Source: Gluconacetobacter dulcium (GTDB lineage: Bacteria; Pseudomonadota; Alphaproteobacteria; Acetobacterales; Acetobacteraceae). From it: DNA of 64,000 nucleotides. Below the pieces are notes generated by a model, which did not search any database, had not been told where the DNA came from, and saw nothing but the letters and a program-made list of their open reading frames with translations. The DNA is taken from positions 1 to 64,000 of the forward strand of contig NZ_JABEQN010000020.1 of assembly GCF_014174165.1 (NCBI RefSeq), written 5' to 3'. A program made the translations under genes and the position numbers. Of this stretch, positions 44,172 through 54,662 are shown piece after piece. Within the stretch, counting starts at the first letter, position 1. Each line of letters opens with the position of its first letter.

Positions 44172-45795
44172 GCGCGCGCTCGCGGTTCTGTTCCCTATCG
44201 TCCTGCTGGGGCATATCCTGGCGGGCGGGGCGGCGTATCTGGGGTATCGCCATGCGCTGCTCACGCAGAACAGGGCCAGGCTTCAGCAGAATCTGTCGCA
44301 GCTTCAGAATGCCTATTCCGACTATGCGTCGCTGGATTCGCAATTGCTGTATGTGGTGCGCAACAGTCCGGCCTTTCTGACTTTCGTCGATGAAAGCGAT
44401 GCCGAATACCGGACCAGGGTTCTGGCGATCGGTGTGCAGGACAGCCTGCAATCGCTCGTTCCCAATGACGGGGCGAACGTGTCGTGCAGCGTTTTCCAGA
44501 CGGATGGGAAGCAGATCTTCTATTTCGACAATGGCACGGACCCGTTCCAGAAGCTGGGGGCCGGCCAGTCGGCCTTCGCGCAGGCGGTGCTGAACGATGA
44601 TGTGGCTTCGCGTTCGGGACTGGTGACCGAAGGAGACGGCACGACCTATCTGGCGATGGCCGCGAAGGTGCAGGCGCGCACGGGGGGCGTGGGCGTTGCG
44701 GGGCCGCAGCCGGATCAGTCGGTCGTCATGCAGGTGGCGGTGCGGCCCCGCCGGTTCGAGACGATCCGCGACACCATGGCCAGGGAATATGGCGCGCCGG
44801 TCGCGCTGACGGATTTGCCGCCGGTATCGCACGGGGAATTATCCGCCAGTATTCGGCTGGCGCCTGGTCTTTATGCGCAGGAGACGCCGTCCGTCGCCTA
44901 TCTGCGTGGCCCGCTGACGCGCTTTGCCGCCGTGACCGGCCTGTTCGTCATCGTGCTCAGCGTGGTGTCGGTCTCGGTGCTGATGGCGCTGGTGCGCCGC
45001 TATATCATCGCGCCGGTCGAGGAACTTGACCGGCAGGTGACGGCGATTACGGAAAATCGCCGGCAGGATATCGATGTACCCGATATGGGGGAGGTCGGTC
45101 GGCTGGCGGCGAACGTGCGGCTGCTGCATGGCCAGTTGACGCGATCGCTGCGGCAGATCCGGCAGCTTTACGAGACGGATCTGGTGACGGGGATCGGCAA
45201 CCGGATCTATTTCAACGACAAGCTCGACCAGTTCTATCAACTCAGCGCCACGACCGGCCGGCCGCTGACCATGCTGTTCATCGATCTGGACAATTTCAAG
45301 CAGGTCAATGACGTGCATGGGCACCGGACCGGGGATGCGTTGCTGGAGGCGGTAGCGCATGCGCTGAGTGCCGCCGTTCGCGACGCGACCGAGGACGGGG
45401 CCGAGGCGATGGGGATCGTGGCGCGGCTGTCGGGAGACGAATTCACCGCGCTGATCATGGCCGACCCACGGAGTGCTGTGGTCGGGACGCTGATCGACGC
45501 CTTCCTGCTGAAATTTCGCGGTGGTTTTCAGGTCGATGCGGCGTCTTATCCCGTCACCGCCAGCATCGGGGTGGCGGCGGCGCCCGGCGATGCGGATACA
45601 CCGGCGCATCTGCTCTGGTGCGCGGACCATGCGATGTATCACGCCAAGGCGGCCGGCCGGAACACGGTGGCCTTTTATGCCGACCTGCCGCGCGATGAAG
45701 CGGCCGGGGCGGCGCCGGAGCGGGACGTTATGCCGGAAGAGCGCGGACGAGCAATGCGGCCACCGCTTCCACAAGCTGCCGGTCCTGCGGTGTGA
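44158..45795 (+). CDS. Membrane-anchored diguanylate cyclase with periplasmic sensor region
   Basis: About 545 residues: first membrane helix at ~7-27, a periplasmic region of about 230 residues, second helix at ~260-285, a HAMP-like linker (RRYIIAPVEELDRQV), then a GGDEF domain with FIDLDNFKQVNDVHGH and the catalytic motif LSGDEF at ~424-429 (Ser for the first Gly, tolerated in active enzymes). The RxxD inhibitory site expected five residues ahead is not present. It would make c-di-GMP from GTP on the cytoplasmic side in response to the PotD-like protein with which it overlaps. No EAL domain follows, unlike MbaA. The last 23 codons overlap the end of msrC on the other strand. Confidence 0.88.
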   Translation: MTLSRRALAVLFPIVLLGHILAGGAAYLGYRHALLTQNRARLQQNLSQLQNAYSDYASLDSQLLYVVRNSPAFLTFVDESDAEYRTRVLAIGVQDSLQSLVPNDGANVSCSVFQTDGKQIFYFDNGTDPFQKLGAGQSAFAQAVLNDDVASRSGLVTEGDGTTYLAMAAKVQARTGGVGVAGPQPDQSVVMQVAVRPRRFETIRDTMAREYGAPVALTDLPPVSHGELSASIRLAPGLYAQETPSVAYLRGPLTRFAAVTGLFVIVLSVVSVSVLMALVRRYIIAPVEELDRQVTAITENRRQDIDVPDMGEVGRLAANVRLLHGQLTRSLRQIRQLYETDLVTGIGNRIYFNDKLDQFYQLSATTGRPLTMLFIDLDNFKQVNDVHGHRTGDALLEAVAHALSAAVRDATEDGAEAMGIVARLSGDEFTALIMADPRSAVVGTLIDAFLLKFRGGFQVDAASYPVTASIGVAAAPGDADTPAHLLWCADHAMYHAKAAGRNTVAFYADLPRDEAAGAAPERDVMPEERGRAMRPPLPQAAGPAV

Positions 45796-46204
45796 AGCGG
45801 TCGGGGATCGGGCTGTCGATATCCAGGACGCCGATCAGCCGGTCGCCGGCGAGCAGCGGCACCACGATTTCCGAGGCCGAGGCGGCGTCGCAGGCGATAT
45901 GGCCGGGAAAGGCGTGGACGTCCGCCACCACGATGGTCTCGCGGCGGGTTGCGGCGGTGCCGCATACGCCCTTGCCCAGCGGGATGCGGGTGCAGGCGAC
46001 CCGGCCCTGGAACGGCCCGAGGACAAGCTGGTCGTCGCGCAGGAAATAGAAGCCGGCCCAGTTGATGCGGGGCAGGGCCTCGAACAGCAGGGCGGCGACA
46101 TTCGCGGCATTGGCGATCAGGTCGGGTTCGTCGGCCAGGATGGCCGCGACACTGTCCAGCAGGTCGTCCGGCGTGACACGTTGATCGGCAGGCTGGTGGC
46201 TCAT
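45728..46204 (-). CDS. msrC: Free methionine-(R)-sulfoxide reductase, GAF type
   Basis: 158-residue single-GAF-domain enzyme that reduces free Met-R-sulfoxide. The three conserved cysteines are in GRVACTRIP, GVCGTAA and HIACDAASASEIVVPL, a textbook fRMsr pattern, with GFYFLRDDQLVLGPFQG at the pocket. The ATG at 46204 is favoured since GGAG lies seven bases before it; 46210 is two codons earlier. It is convergent with and overlaps the diguanylate cyclase gene by 68 bases. The structured repeat at 46284 lies between it and the SelW-like gene on the same strand. Confidence 0.95.
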   Translation of the reverse strand: MSHQPADQRVTPDDLLDSVAAILADEPDLIANAANVAALLFEALPRINWAGFYFLRDDQLVLGPFQGRVACTRIPLGKGVCGTAATRRETIVVADVHAFPGHIACDAASASEIVVPLLAGDRLIGVLDIDSPIPDRFTPQDRQLVEAVAALLVRALPA

Positions 46205-46283
46205 GGACATGCTCCGGTCGTCGAACGTCCTCTCATACCGCGAAGCGGAACGCAGTGGAATGTGGCGTCATTCTGGTGGAGGG

Positions 46284-46447
46284 AAAGCGTGGCTGGACAT
46301 GTGGGCTGGTGAGCGAGAGTGCCGCGAAGCGGCACGGCCGTCGTGTGTTTCCGAGCACCGAAGCGGAGCGGCCTTGATGGCCGTGAGCATCGGAGCGCAG
46401 GAAACGCGCGTCGGATCGTCGCCAGCGCGCATGTCCAGCCACGCTTT
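46284..46447 (-). repeat. Intergenic structured repeat, full copy with extra hairpin
   Basis: The outer arms AAAGCGTGGCTGGACATG (46284-46301) and CATGTCCAGCCACGCTTT pair almost perfectly. Inside, TGTGTTTCCGAGCACCGAAG and GCGCAGGAAAC, GGATCGTCGCCAGCGCGCAT are shared with the 16.1 kb copy (as reverse complement), and a GTGCCGC/GCGGCAC hairpin replaces its GC stem. About 28 bases with a GGCC hairpin are inserted at the TTCG loop. The minus-strand transcript of selW-msrC carries it in the same sense as the 16.1 kb copy. Confidence 0.8.
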
Positions 46448-46731
46448 TAGCGGTCGGTGTGGCCTAGGGATCTCTCGGGATCAATTCTGTCGCGCACTCT
46501 CTGCTTCAGGTCCTTGGGGCCGGGGAAGCCGCCGTCGCGGGTGCGTTCCCACAGCAGGGTGTCATCCAGCATGATCTCGAAGCGGCCGCCGCTGTCGTCG
46601 GGGATCAGCGCGACCTCGCCCAGTACGGCGCCGAAGGTCGAGAGAAGTTCCTGCGCCATCCAGGCCGCGCGCAGCAGCCAGTTGCAGCGGACGCAATAGC
46701 GGATCGTCAGGCGCGGGGACTGGGTGGGCAT
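46447..46731 (-). CDS. SelT/SelW/SelH-family (Rdx) protein
   Basis: 94 residues with the thioredoxin-like opening IRYCVRCNWLLRAAWMAQELL: the CxxC of the SelW-type redox fold, here with ordinary Cys rather than selenocysteine. FEIMLDDTLLWERTRDGGFP continues the family pattern. Likely a small thiol redox protein of the cytoplasm; partner unknown. It sits directly upstream of the structured repeat, and then msrC, so it may belong with oxidative stress repair. Its stop codon overlaps the repeat's edge. Confidence 0.88.
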   Translation of the reverse strand: MPTQSPRLTIRYCVRCNWLLRAAWMAQELLSTFGAVLGEVALIPDDSGGRFEIMLDDTLLWERTRDGGFPGPKDLKQRVRDRIDPERSLGHTDR

Positions 46732-46825
46732 GGAGCGGTCTTTCCCGAGGCGGTGGTCCGGGGGGAGGGGCGCCCGGCCGGTTCCCGGAAGGAACGCGGC
46801 CTGCCTCGCAAAGGATGCATGGGGG

Positions 46826-46845
46826 CGGGCGGGGCGGCCCGCCCG
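46826..46845 (-). terminator. Strong G/C hairpin behind the HU gene
   Basis: CGGGCGGG, loop GCGG, CCCGCCCG: a perfect 8-bp stem six bases behind the HU stop on the minus strand. No T-run follows in that direction, so it may stabilise the 3' end rather than terminate. Confidence 0.5.
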
Positions 46846-46851
46846 GGCCGA

Positions 46852-47121
46852 TCAGACCGCCTTTTTCAGGTTCGGGCTGGCCTTGAAGCGGACGGTCTTG
46901 CCGGCCTTGACCTTGACCGGCTCGCCGGTGCGGGGGTTGAGAGCCTTGCGGGCCTTTGTCTTGTGCACGCTGAAGGTGCCGAAGGAGGGCAGGGTGAAGC
47001 CGCCTTCCTTGTGCAGCTCGGCCACGATCGCATCGATCAGGTCGTTGGCGGCCTTGCCGGCGGCGACACCCGTGCAGCTAAGAGAATCCTGAAGAACGGC
47101 GGCGATGAAAGCCTTGCTCAT
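46852..47121 (-). CDS. HU-family DNA-binding protein
   Basis: 89-residue HU/IHF-type protein that bends and compacts DNA as a dimer. The DNA-binding arm region is visible as GTFSVHKTKARKALNPRTGEPV and the terminal FKASPNLKKAV is the usual ending. Cys16 (SLSCTG) is unusual in HU but not disruptive. A strong hairpin follows the stop. It is transcribed toward the SelW gene after a gap of 120 bases. Confidence 0.93.
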   Translation of the reverse strand: MSKAFIAAVLQDSLSCTGVAAGKAANDLIDAIVAELHKEGGFTLPSFGTFSVHKTKARKALNPRTGEPVKVKAGKTVRFKASPNLKKAV

Positions 47122-47283
47122 GGAGGAGCGTGTCCCAATAGTTAAAGATGTCGGGACGGTAGCAGCGGGATCGGAAAAATGTCTAATCCGATCGTAACGA
47201 AATATGCCTGAAACGCCGTCTTTTTTTGGCAGGTGTGGACGAAAAGCTGCTTTTGGCAGATTTTCGTCCGGTAAAATGCGCTC

Positions 47284-48051
47284 TTACTGGGCGGTATAGC
47301 CGCCATCGATGACCAGTTCGCTGCCGGTCATGAATTTCGATTCGTCGGAGGCCAGGTAAAGGATGCCGTAGGCGATGTCGTCGGCTTCGCCCAGATGGCC
47401 GACCGGGTGCAGGGCCTCCAGCCGCTTGCGCGCGGCGGCCTGGTCCGGGCTTTCGCCCGTCAGGCCCTGGACCATCGGGGTCCAGATATAGCCGGGATGG
47501 ACCGAATTGACGCGGACCCGGTAGCCGGAGCGGGCGCAATGCAGGGCGGCCGACTTGGTGAACAGACGCACGCCGCCCTTGCTGGCGTTGTAGGCGGCCA
47601 GGGTGGGGTCGCCGATCAGGCCCTCGATCGAGGACAGGTTGATGATCGAACCGCCATGGTCCTTCATGGCGGCGACGGCGGCCTTCGTGCCCAGGAACAC
47701 GCCGTCGAGATTGATCGACTGCACGCGGCGCCAGTCGTCCAGGCTGGTGCTTTCCACCGTGCCGGCATAGGCGATGCCGGCATTGTTGACCGCGATGTCC
47801 AGCCGGCCGAAGCGGGCCAGGACGGCGGCGATGGCCCGCGTCCAGTCCTCTTCGCGGCTGACATCGAGGGGTACGAAGAGGGCTTCGCCGCCCGCTGCCT
47901 CGATTTCGGCGACGACGGCGTGGCCTTCATCGGCCTTCAGGTCGGCGACCGCGACCTTCGCGCCTTCCCTGGCCAGCAGCAGGGCGGTTGCCTTGCCGAT
48001 GCCGAGGGCGGCGCCTGTGACGATCGCGACTTTTCCGGAAACGCGTGCCAT
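47284..48051 (-). CDS. Short-chain dehydrogenase/reductase
   Basis: 255-residue classical SDR: GAALGIGKATALLLAREG nucleotide motif, DLKAD specifying NAD rather than NADP, NNAGIAY, catalytic Ser-Tyr-Lys in LSSIEGL and YNASKGG, and the ending SELVIDGGYTAQ. Wording resembles the glucose 1-dehydrogenase/hydroxysteroid-like and ketoreductase (R-specific alcohol dehydrogenase) branch; substrate cannot be told. It stands alone. Confidence 0.9.
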   Translation of the reverse strand: MARVSGKVAIVTGAALGIGKATALLLAREGAKVAVADLKADEGHAVVAEIEAAGGEALFVPLDVSREEDWTRAIAAVLARFGRLDIAVNNAGIAYAGTVESTSLDDWRRVQSINLDGVFLGTKAAVAAMKDHGGSIINLSSIEGLIGDPTLAAYNASKGGVRLFTKSAALHCARSGYRVRVNSVHPGYIWTPMVQGLTGESPDQAAARKRLEALHPVGHLGEADDIAYGILYLASDESKFMTGSELVIDGGYTAQ

Positions 48052-48335
48052 GACGGTGCTCCATGATCAGAAATGGCGTGCACTATGGTGAGGGCGCTGA
48101 ACGGGATTCCATGATCTGGGTCAAGGCGCGGATGCGGCTCTTTGGCCTTGGCAGGGCCGCGCATGGGGCGGGATGATAGGGCGGCGTATCGGGGTTTGCC
48201 AGGAAATTAGGTGGCGTGCCGCCGACGGTGCGGCGGAAAAGTACATATAAACTTAATAATTCGGGTGGGGGTTCGATTGTAGGGTCGCGCGCCCATCGCC
48301 TGCTGTGGTGGCGCGAGAGAGCGAAAGGATGGCTT

Positions 48336-50168
48336 GTGCGATCGCCCGGCATCAAAGGATCGTTGAGTATTGTTCTGTTTTTTATCGTTCTTTCCTGTAT
48401 CGTTTCGGGACTGTTTTCGATACGGGGGCTGACTTACGTCAACGGGCGGGTCGAGGACATTACCAACCGGTCGCTGGCCAGCATCAAGGCGCTTTCGACC
48501 CTTCGCACCGAGATCCAGAATTTCCGGGGTATCGAGATCCGCCAGCTTACCGTGGCGTCGCAGGGTGATTTCAAGACGCTTGCCGGCGAAAGCGACGCGG
48601 CGTCCGACAGGATCGCCCATGCTATCGACCGGTATGTGCCGTTTATTACGACCGATCGGGAGCAGGCGCTGTTCCATAATATTCAGGAGCAGTGGTATCA
48701 GTACAAAGACCTGCACGACGATACGTTCAAGGACTGGTCGGTTTCCCAGGACCATGCCCATGCGGTGGTGACGGCCAGCCAGGGGCTGGTCGATGCCGAG
48801 GAAACGGTCTCGGAGACCCTGACCTCGTTCCTTGATGGCAGCATCGGGGATGCTGCGTCCTATGGTGTTGAGTCGGAGGCCGCCTACAGGACGACGGTTC
48901 GTTGGGTTTATGCGGCCTATGCCGTGCTGTTCGTCGTGATGCTGGCGGCTATTCTCGTGGTTCTGTACAAGATCCTGCGGCCGCTTCAGCGGATCAATGC
49001 TTCCATTACCCGGCTGGCGGCGGGAGAGACTGATCTGGTCTTTCCCATGGCCGGCCGGCGGGACGAGATCGGCGCGATTTCCCGTTCGCTTGAGGTCTTT
49101 CGTGTTGCGGCCATCGCGAAGCAGGCGCTGGAGCGGGATGCGGAGGGCCAGCGCCGCCGTGCGGAGGCTGAGCGCGTGGCCATTCAGGAGCGGGCGGAAG
49201 CCGAGGCGCGGGAACGGTTGCTTCAGGCGACCAGCGCGTTGGCCGACGGGTTGAGGCGGATGGCGGGCGGCGACCTTTCCTTTCAGATCGCTACGCCGTT
49301 TTCGGCGGAATTCGAATCCCTGCGTCGCGATTTCAACCGGTCGCTGGCGCAGCTTGGCGCGGCGTTCGGCCATATGTCGGGCGCCGTTCGCGTGATCAGC
49401 GACGGCACGCATGGGCTGGCGGGCGGCGCGGAGACGCTGGCACGGCGCACCGAGCACCAGGCTGCCACGCTGGAGGAGACGAATACGGCCGTGGCGGAGA
49501 TTGCCCGGAGCGTGGCGGATACGGCGGAACGCTCGGAGATGGCCCGCGAGATCGGGACGCGGGCCCGCCGGTCGGCCGCGACGTCGAGCACCGTTACGCT
49601 GGAGACGGAAGAGGCGATGCGGCGGATCGAGCAGGGATCGGAGAAGATTGCCGCGATCGTCGACATGATCGACGGGATTGCCTTCCAGACCAATATCCTG
49701 GCGCTGAATGCCAGCGTCGAGGCGGCCAGGGCGGGGGAGGCCGGCAGGGGCTTTACCGTGGTGGCCAGCGAAGTGCGCATGCTGGCGCAGAAAAGCGCCG
49801 ACGCCGCGCGGGATGTGCGCGGCGTGATCCGCGCGACCGCCGCCGACGTGAAGGAAGGGGCCAGCCGGGTCAAGGATTGCAGCGGGACGCTGCGGACGAT
49901 TTCCGATTTCATCGACCAGATGGGGCAGCATCTGGATGCCATCGCCGTAGCGGCGAAGGAGCAGTCATCGAGCCTGTCGGAAATCAACGCCGCCATGGGG
50001 GCGCTGGACCAGACAACCCAGCAGAATACGGCCGTTGCCGAGACATTCAACGGAACCTCCCGGCAGTTGGCCGCCGAAGGGCGCAGGCTCAGCGGGCTGG
50101 TGGAAAAATTCCGGCTGCCGGGGGGAAGGGAGAATGCGTCTCGGGTGATCGCGATAAGCGGGGGCTAG
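48336..50168 (+). CDS. Methyl-accepting chemotaxis protein
   Basis: About 610 residues: first membrane helix at ~10-30, a four-helix-bundle type periplasmic sensor, a second helix at ~190-212 (AAYAVLFVVMLAAILVVLY), HAMP domain (LYKILRPLQRINASITRLAAG), a long coiled segment rich in Glu/Arg/Ala, and the signalling domain with the conserved hairpin tip VVASEVRMLAQKSADAAR. No C-terminal CheR-tethering pentapeptide. GTG 48336 is chosen because AAAGGA precedes it and the earlier starts add an unlikely stretch. No che genes are nearby, so it serves a distant chemotaxis cluster. Ligand unknown. Confidence 0.92.
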   Translation: MRSPGIKGSLSIVLFFIVLSCIVSGLFSIRGLTYVNGRVEDITNRSLASIKALSTLRTEIQNFRGIEIRQLTVASQGDFKTLAGESDAASDRIAHAIDRYVPFITTDREQALFHNIQEQWYQYKDLHDDTFKDWSVSQDHAHAVVTASQGLVDAEETVSETLTSFLDGSIGDAASYGVESEAAYRTTVRWVYAAYAVLFVVMLAAILVVLYKILRPLQRINASITRLAAGETDLVFPMAGRRDEIGAISRSLEVFRVAAIAKQALERDAEGQRRRAEAERVAIQERAEAEARERLLQATSALADGLRRMAGGDLSFQIATPFSAEFESLRRDFNRSLAQLGAAFGHMSGAVRVISDGTHGLAGGAETLARRTEHQAATLEETNTAVAEIARSVADTAERSEMAREIGTRARRSAATSSTVTLETEEAMRRIEQGSEKIAAIVDMIDGIAFQTNILALNASVEAARAGEAGRGFTVVASEVRMLAQKSADAARDVRGVIRATAADVKEGASRVKDCSGTLRTISDFIDQMGQHLDAIAVAAKEQSSSLSEINAAMGALDQTTQQNTAVAETFNGTSRQLAAEGRRLSGLVEKFRLPGGRENASRVIAISGG

Positions 50169-50201
50169 GAGGGGGCGCGTTCGCTCGCGCTCTCTCTCGG
50201 A

Positions 50202-50257
50202 GGCTGATCGAAACGTGGGCTGGGGAGCGAGTGGGCTGCCCACGCGCGTTTTCGGCC
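50202..50257 (-). repeat. Intergenic structured repeat, short form
   Basis: GATCGAAACG..TGGGC pairs with GCCCAC..CGTTTTCGGCC, the outer stem of the family read on the minus strand, with the CTCGCTCCCCAGCCCAC core. It lies between the chemoreceptor and the convergent HNH gene, in sense for the HNH gene. A separate GACATGCGCGCTGG at about 50301-50314 matches the left arm of other copies. Confidence 0.55.
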
Positions 50258-50347
50258 GGTCTTCGAGACCGTTTGCAAAATCGGCCTGCCGGGCGAGAGG
50301 ACATGCGCGCTGGATCGGCGGCACGGTGACTTTGCTGGCAGCCTTTC

Positions 50348-50944
50348 TCAGGTATCCAGTTCGCTGTCCCAGTAGAGATAGTCCCGCCAGCTTTCATGCA
50401 GGTAGTTGGGCGGGAAGGAACGGCCGTTTTCCTGGAGTTCCCAGGTTGAGGGCTGGGCGGGAGTGCGGCGCGGATACATATGGAGTTCGTGCGGCATCCG
50501 CGAGCCCTTCATCAGGTTGCAGGGGCTACAGGCGGTGACGACGTTTTCCCAGGTGGTGCGGCCGCCCTTGCAGCGGGGAACGACGTGATCGAACGTCAGG
50601 TCGTGGGTCGGCAGGCGGTCGAGACAATATTGGCAGGCGAAATTGTCGCGCAGGAAGACATTGAAACGGGTAAAGGCCGGTCGGCGCGCGGTCGGGATGT
50701 AATCCTTCAGGGCGATGACGCTGGGTAGTCGAAGCGACCGGCTGGGGGAGCGGACTTCCTCATCATATTCGCTGAGGACCGAGACCCGGTCGAGGAATAC
50801 GGCCTTGATGGCATCCTGCCATGACCAGAGCGAGAGCGGGAAATAGGAAAGTGGCCTGAAATCAGCATTCAGGACCAGGGCCGGATAATGTGGACTGCCA
50901 GCAAGCAAGGGGCGCATCCTTTCGCGATGCCGCCACACCATCAT
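50348..50944 (-). CDS. HNH endonuclease
   Basis: 198 residues with an HNH/McrA-type nuclease core: CQYCLDRLPTHDLTFDHVVPRCKGG and NVVTACSPCNLMKG, where two CxxC pairs bind zinc and the DH..N..N residues make the active site. The N-terminal LNADFRPLSYFPLSLWSWQDA is the conserved part found in a wide alphaproteobacterial HNH group of unknown role, often housekeeping. The start is uncertain: ATG 50944 and ATG 50917 are both possible and neither has a well-spaced ribosome binding site. Confidence 0.88.
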   Translation of the reverse strand: MMVWRHRERMRPLLAGSPHYPALVLNADFRPLSYFPLSLWSWQDAIKAVFLDRVSVLSEYDEEVRSPSRSLRLPSVIALKDYIPTARRPAFTRFNVFLRDNFACQYCLDRLPTHDLTFDHVVPRCKGGRTTWENVVTACSPCNLMKGSRMPHELHMYPRRTPAQPSTWELQENGRSFPPNYLHESWRDYLYWDSELDT

Positions 50945-51094
50945 CAGGCGTTGTTACTCAAAATCGGAACGCCGAATGATATGCGCCGTTGAGAACCTTC
51001 AATCCATATCGCAAATATTCGGTGTTTCCGCAAGGGAGAGCGGGGGATTCGTGCCGGTTATGCGGCATGGTGGCGCGCGAGAGGATGTGAAGGC

Positions 51095-53340
<2,246 letters not shown>

Positions 53341-53351
53341 GGGGGCGTGCG

Positions 53352-54566
53352 ATGATCGTGGATGAACCCGGCTTTGCCGCCCGCACCGGGCGGCTGGAAT
53401 CGCCTGCCACCATCGCCATGGCGGTGCGGGCGCGGGCGTTGCGGGCCGAGGGGCATCAGGTGCTGTCGCTGGCGCTGGGCGAGCCGGATTTCGCGACCCC
53501 GCGCGCGGTGATCGAGGCCGCGCATCGGGCGGCGCTCGACGGGCAGACGAAATATCCGCCCGTCGATGGCACGCCGGCGCTGAAGGCGGCGATCGCGCGC
53601 AAATTCGCGCGTGAGAACGGGCTGGATTACAAGCTGTCGGAGATCATGGTCTCCAACGGCGGCAAGCAGGTGATCTTCAACGCCTTCATGGCGACGATCG
53701 ATGCAGGCGACGAGGTGGTGATCCCGGCGCCGTACTGGGTCAGCTATCCGCTTGCGGCGCGGCTGTTCGGCGGGGTGCCGGTGGTGGCCGAATGCCGCGA
53801 GGAAGACGGGTTTCGGCTGACCGCGCCGGCGCTGGAGGCGGCGATGTCGTCGCGCACGCGCTGGGTGGTGCTGAACTTTCCCAGCAATCCGACCGGCGCG
53901 GTGATGGGGCTGGCGGATCTGGAAGCCGTCGCCGAGGTGCTGCGCCGGTACCCGCAGGCGTGGATTCTTTCCGACGAGATCTATGAACATCTGGTTTTCG
54001 ACGGGGCGCGGCATCATGCGCTGGCGGCTGTGGCGCCGGATCTGGCGTCGCGTATCCTGACGGTGAACGGGGTTTCCAAATCCTATGCCATGACCGGCTG
54101 GCGCGTGGGTTATGCGGGTGGTCCGGAGCGGCTGATCCGCATGATGACGCGGATTCAGGGCAATGCGACCTCGGGCATCTGTTCGATCGCGCAGGCTGCT
54201 GCTGCGGCGGCGCTGGACGGGCCGGCATCGCTGATCGGGGAGATGCGCGATACCTATGCGCGGCGCCGTACGATGGTGGTGGAAGCCTTGCGGGCCATTC
54301 CCGGTGTGACCTGCGCCATGCCGCAGGGGGCGTTCTATGCCTATCCCGGCATTGCCGGTTGCCTGGGGCGGACCAGCCGGGGCGGGCAGGAGGTGCGGAC
54401 GGACGAGGATTTTGCCCGTGCGCTGCTGGAAGAACAGCATGTGGCCTGTGTGCATGGCAGTGCGTTCGGGCTCGGCCCTTACCTGCGGCTTTCCTGCGCC
54501 ACGAGTGACGACGTGCTGCGCGAAGCCTGCGCCAGGATCGCTGATTTCGTAGATGGCCTGCGCTAG
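53352..54566 (+). CDS. Second class I aminotransferase, tandem paralogue
   Basis: 404 residues, same family and landmarks as the preceding gene: NFPSNPTGAVMGLADLE, SDEIYEHLVFDG, Lys in NGVSKSYAMTGWRVG, Arg in LRLSCATSDD. GAGGGGG precedes the ATG by a normal distance. The two paralogues are about half identical and have clearly diverged; one may prefer aspartate and the other an aromatic or prephenate substrate. The bidirectional terminator follows 64 bases later. Confidence 0.9.
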   Translation: MIVDEPGFAARTGRLESPATIAMAVRARALRAEGHQVLSLALGEPDFATPRAVIEAAHRAALDGQTKYPPVDGTPALKAAIARKFARENGLDYKLSEIMVSNGGKQVIFNAFMATIDAGDEVVIPAPYWVSYPLAARLFGGVPVVAECREEDGFRLTAPALEAAMSSRTRWVVLNFPSNPTGAVMGLADLEAVAEVLRRYPQAWILSDEIYEHLVFDGARHHALAAVAPDLASRILTVNGVSKSYAMTGWRVGYAGGPERLIRMMTRIQGNATSGICSIAQAAAAAALDGPASLIGEMRDTYARRRTMVVEALRAIPGVTCAMPQGAFYAYPGIAGCLGRTSRGGQEVRTDEDFARALLEEQHVACVHGSAFGLGPYLRLSCATSDDVLREACARIADFVDGLR

Positions 54567-54630
54567 GCTAAGCGTTCAGGGATATTCGCTGCCCCCAGCA
54601 AAAAGTCCCAGAACGAATAAAAGTTTTTTG

Positions 54631-54652
54631 GTTCTTTTTTTCAAAAAAGAAC
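54631..54652. terminator. A/T hairpin acting as bidirectional terminator
   Basis: GTTCTTTTTT, TC, AAAAAAGAAC: a perfect 10-bp inverted repeat with A-rich DNA on one side and T-rich on the other, between the convergent aminotransferase and cyclophilin genes. It would give a U-run in both directions. Similar AAAGTTTTTTGGTTC..AAAAAAGAAC strings recur in acetic acid bacterial intergenic regions. Confidence 0.75.
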
Positions 54653-54662
54653 GAATACGGCC

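Noticed and set aside
41301-44264. P450 frame extended to 987 codons
   Set aside because: The extra N-terminal ~540 residues overlap the PotD-like gene in antisense and are non-conserved in character; GTG 42650 has a good ribosome binding site.
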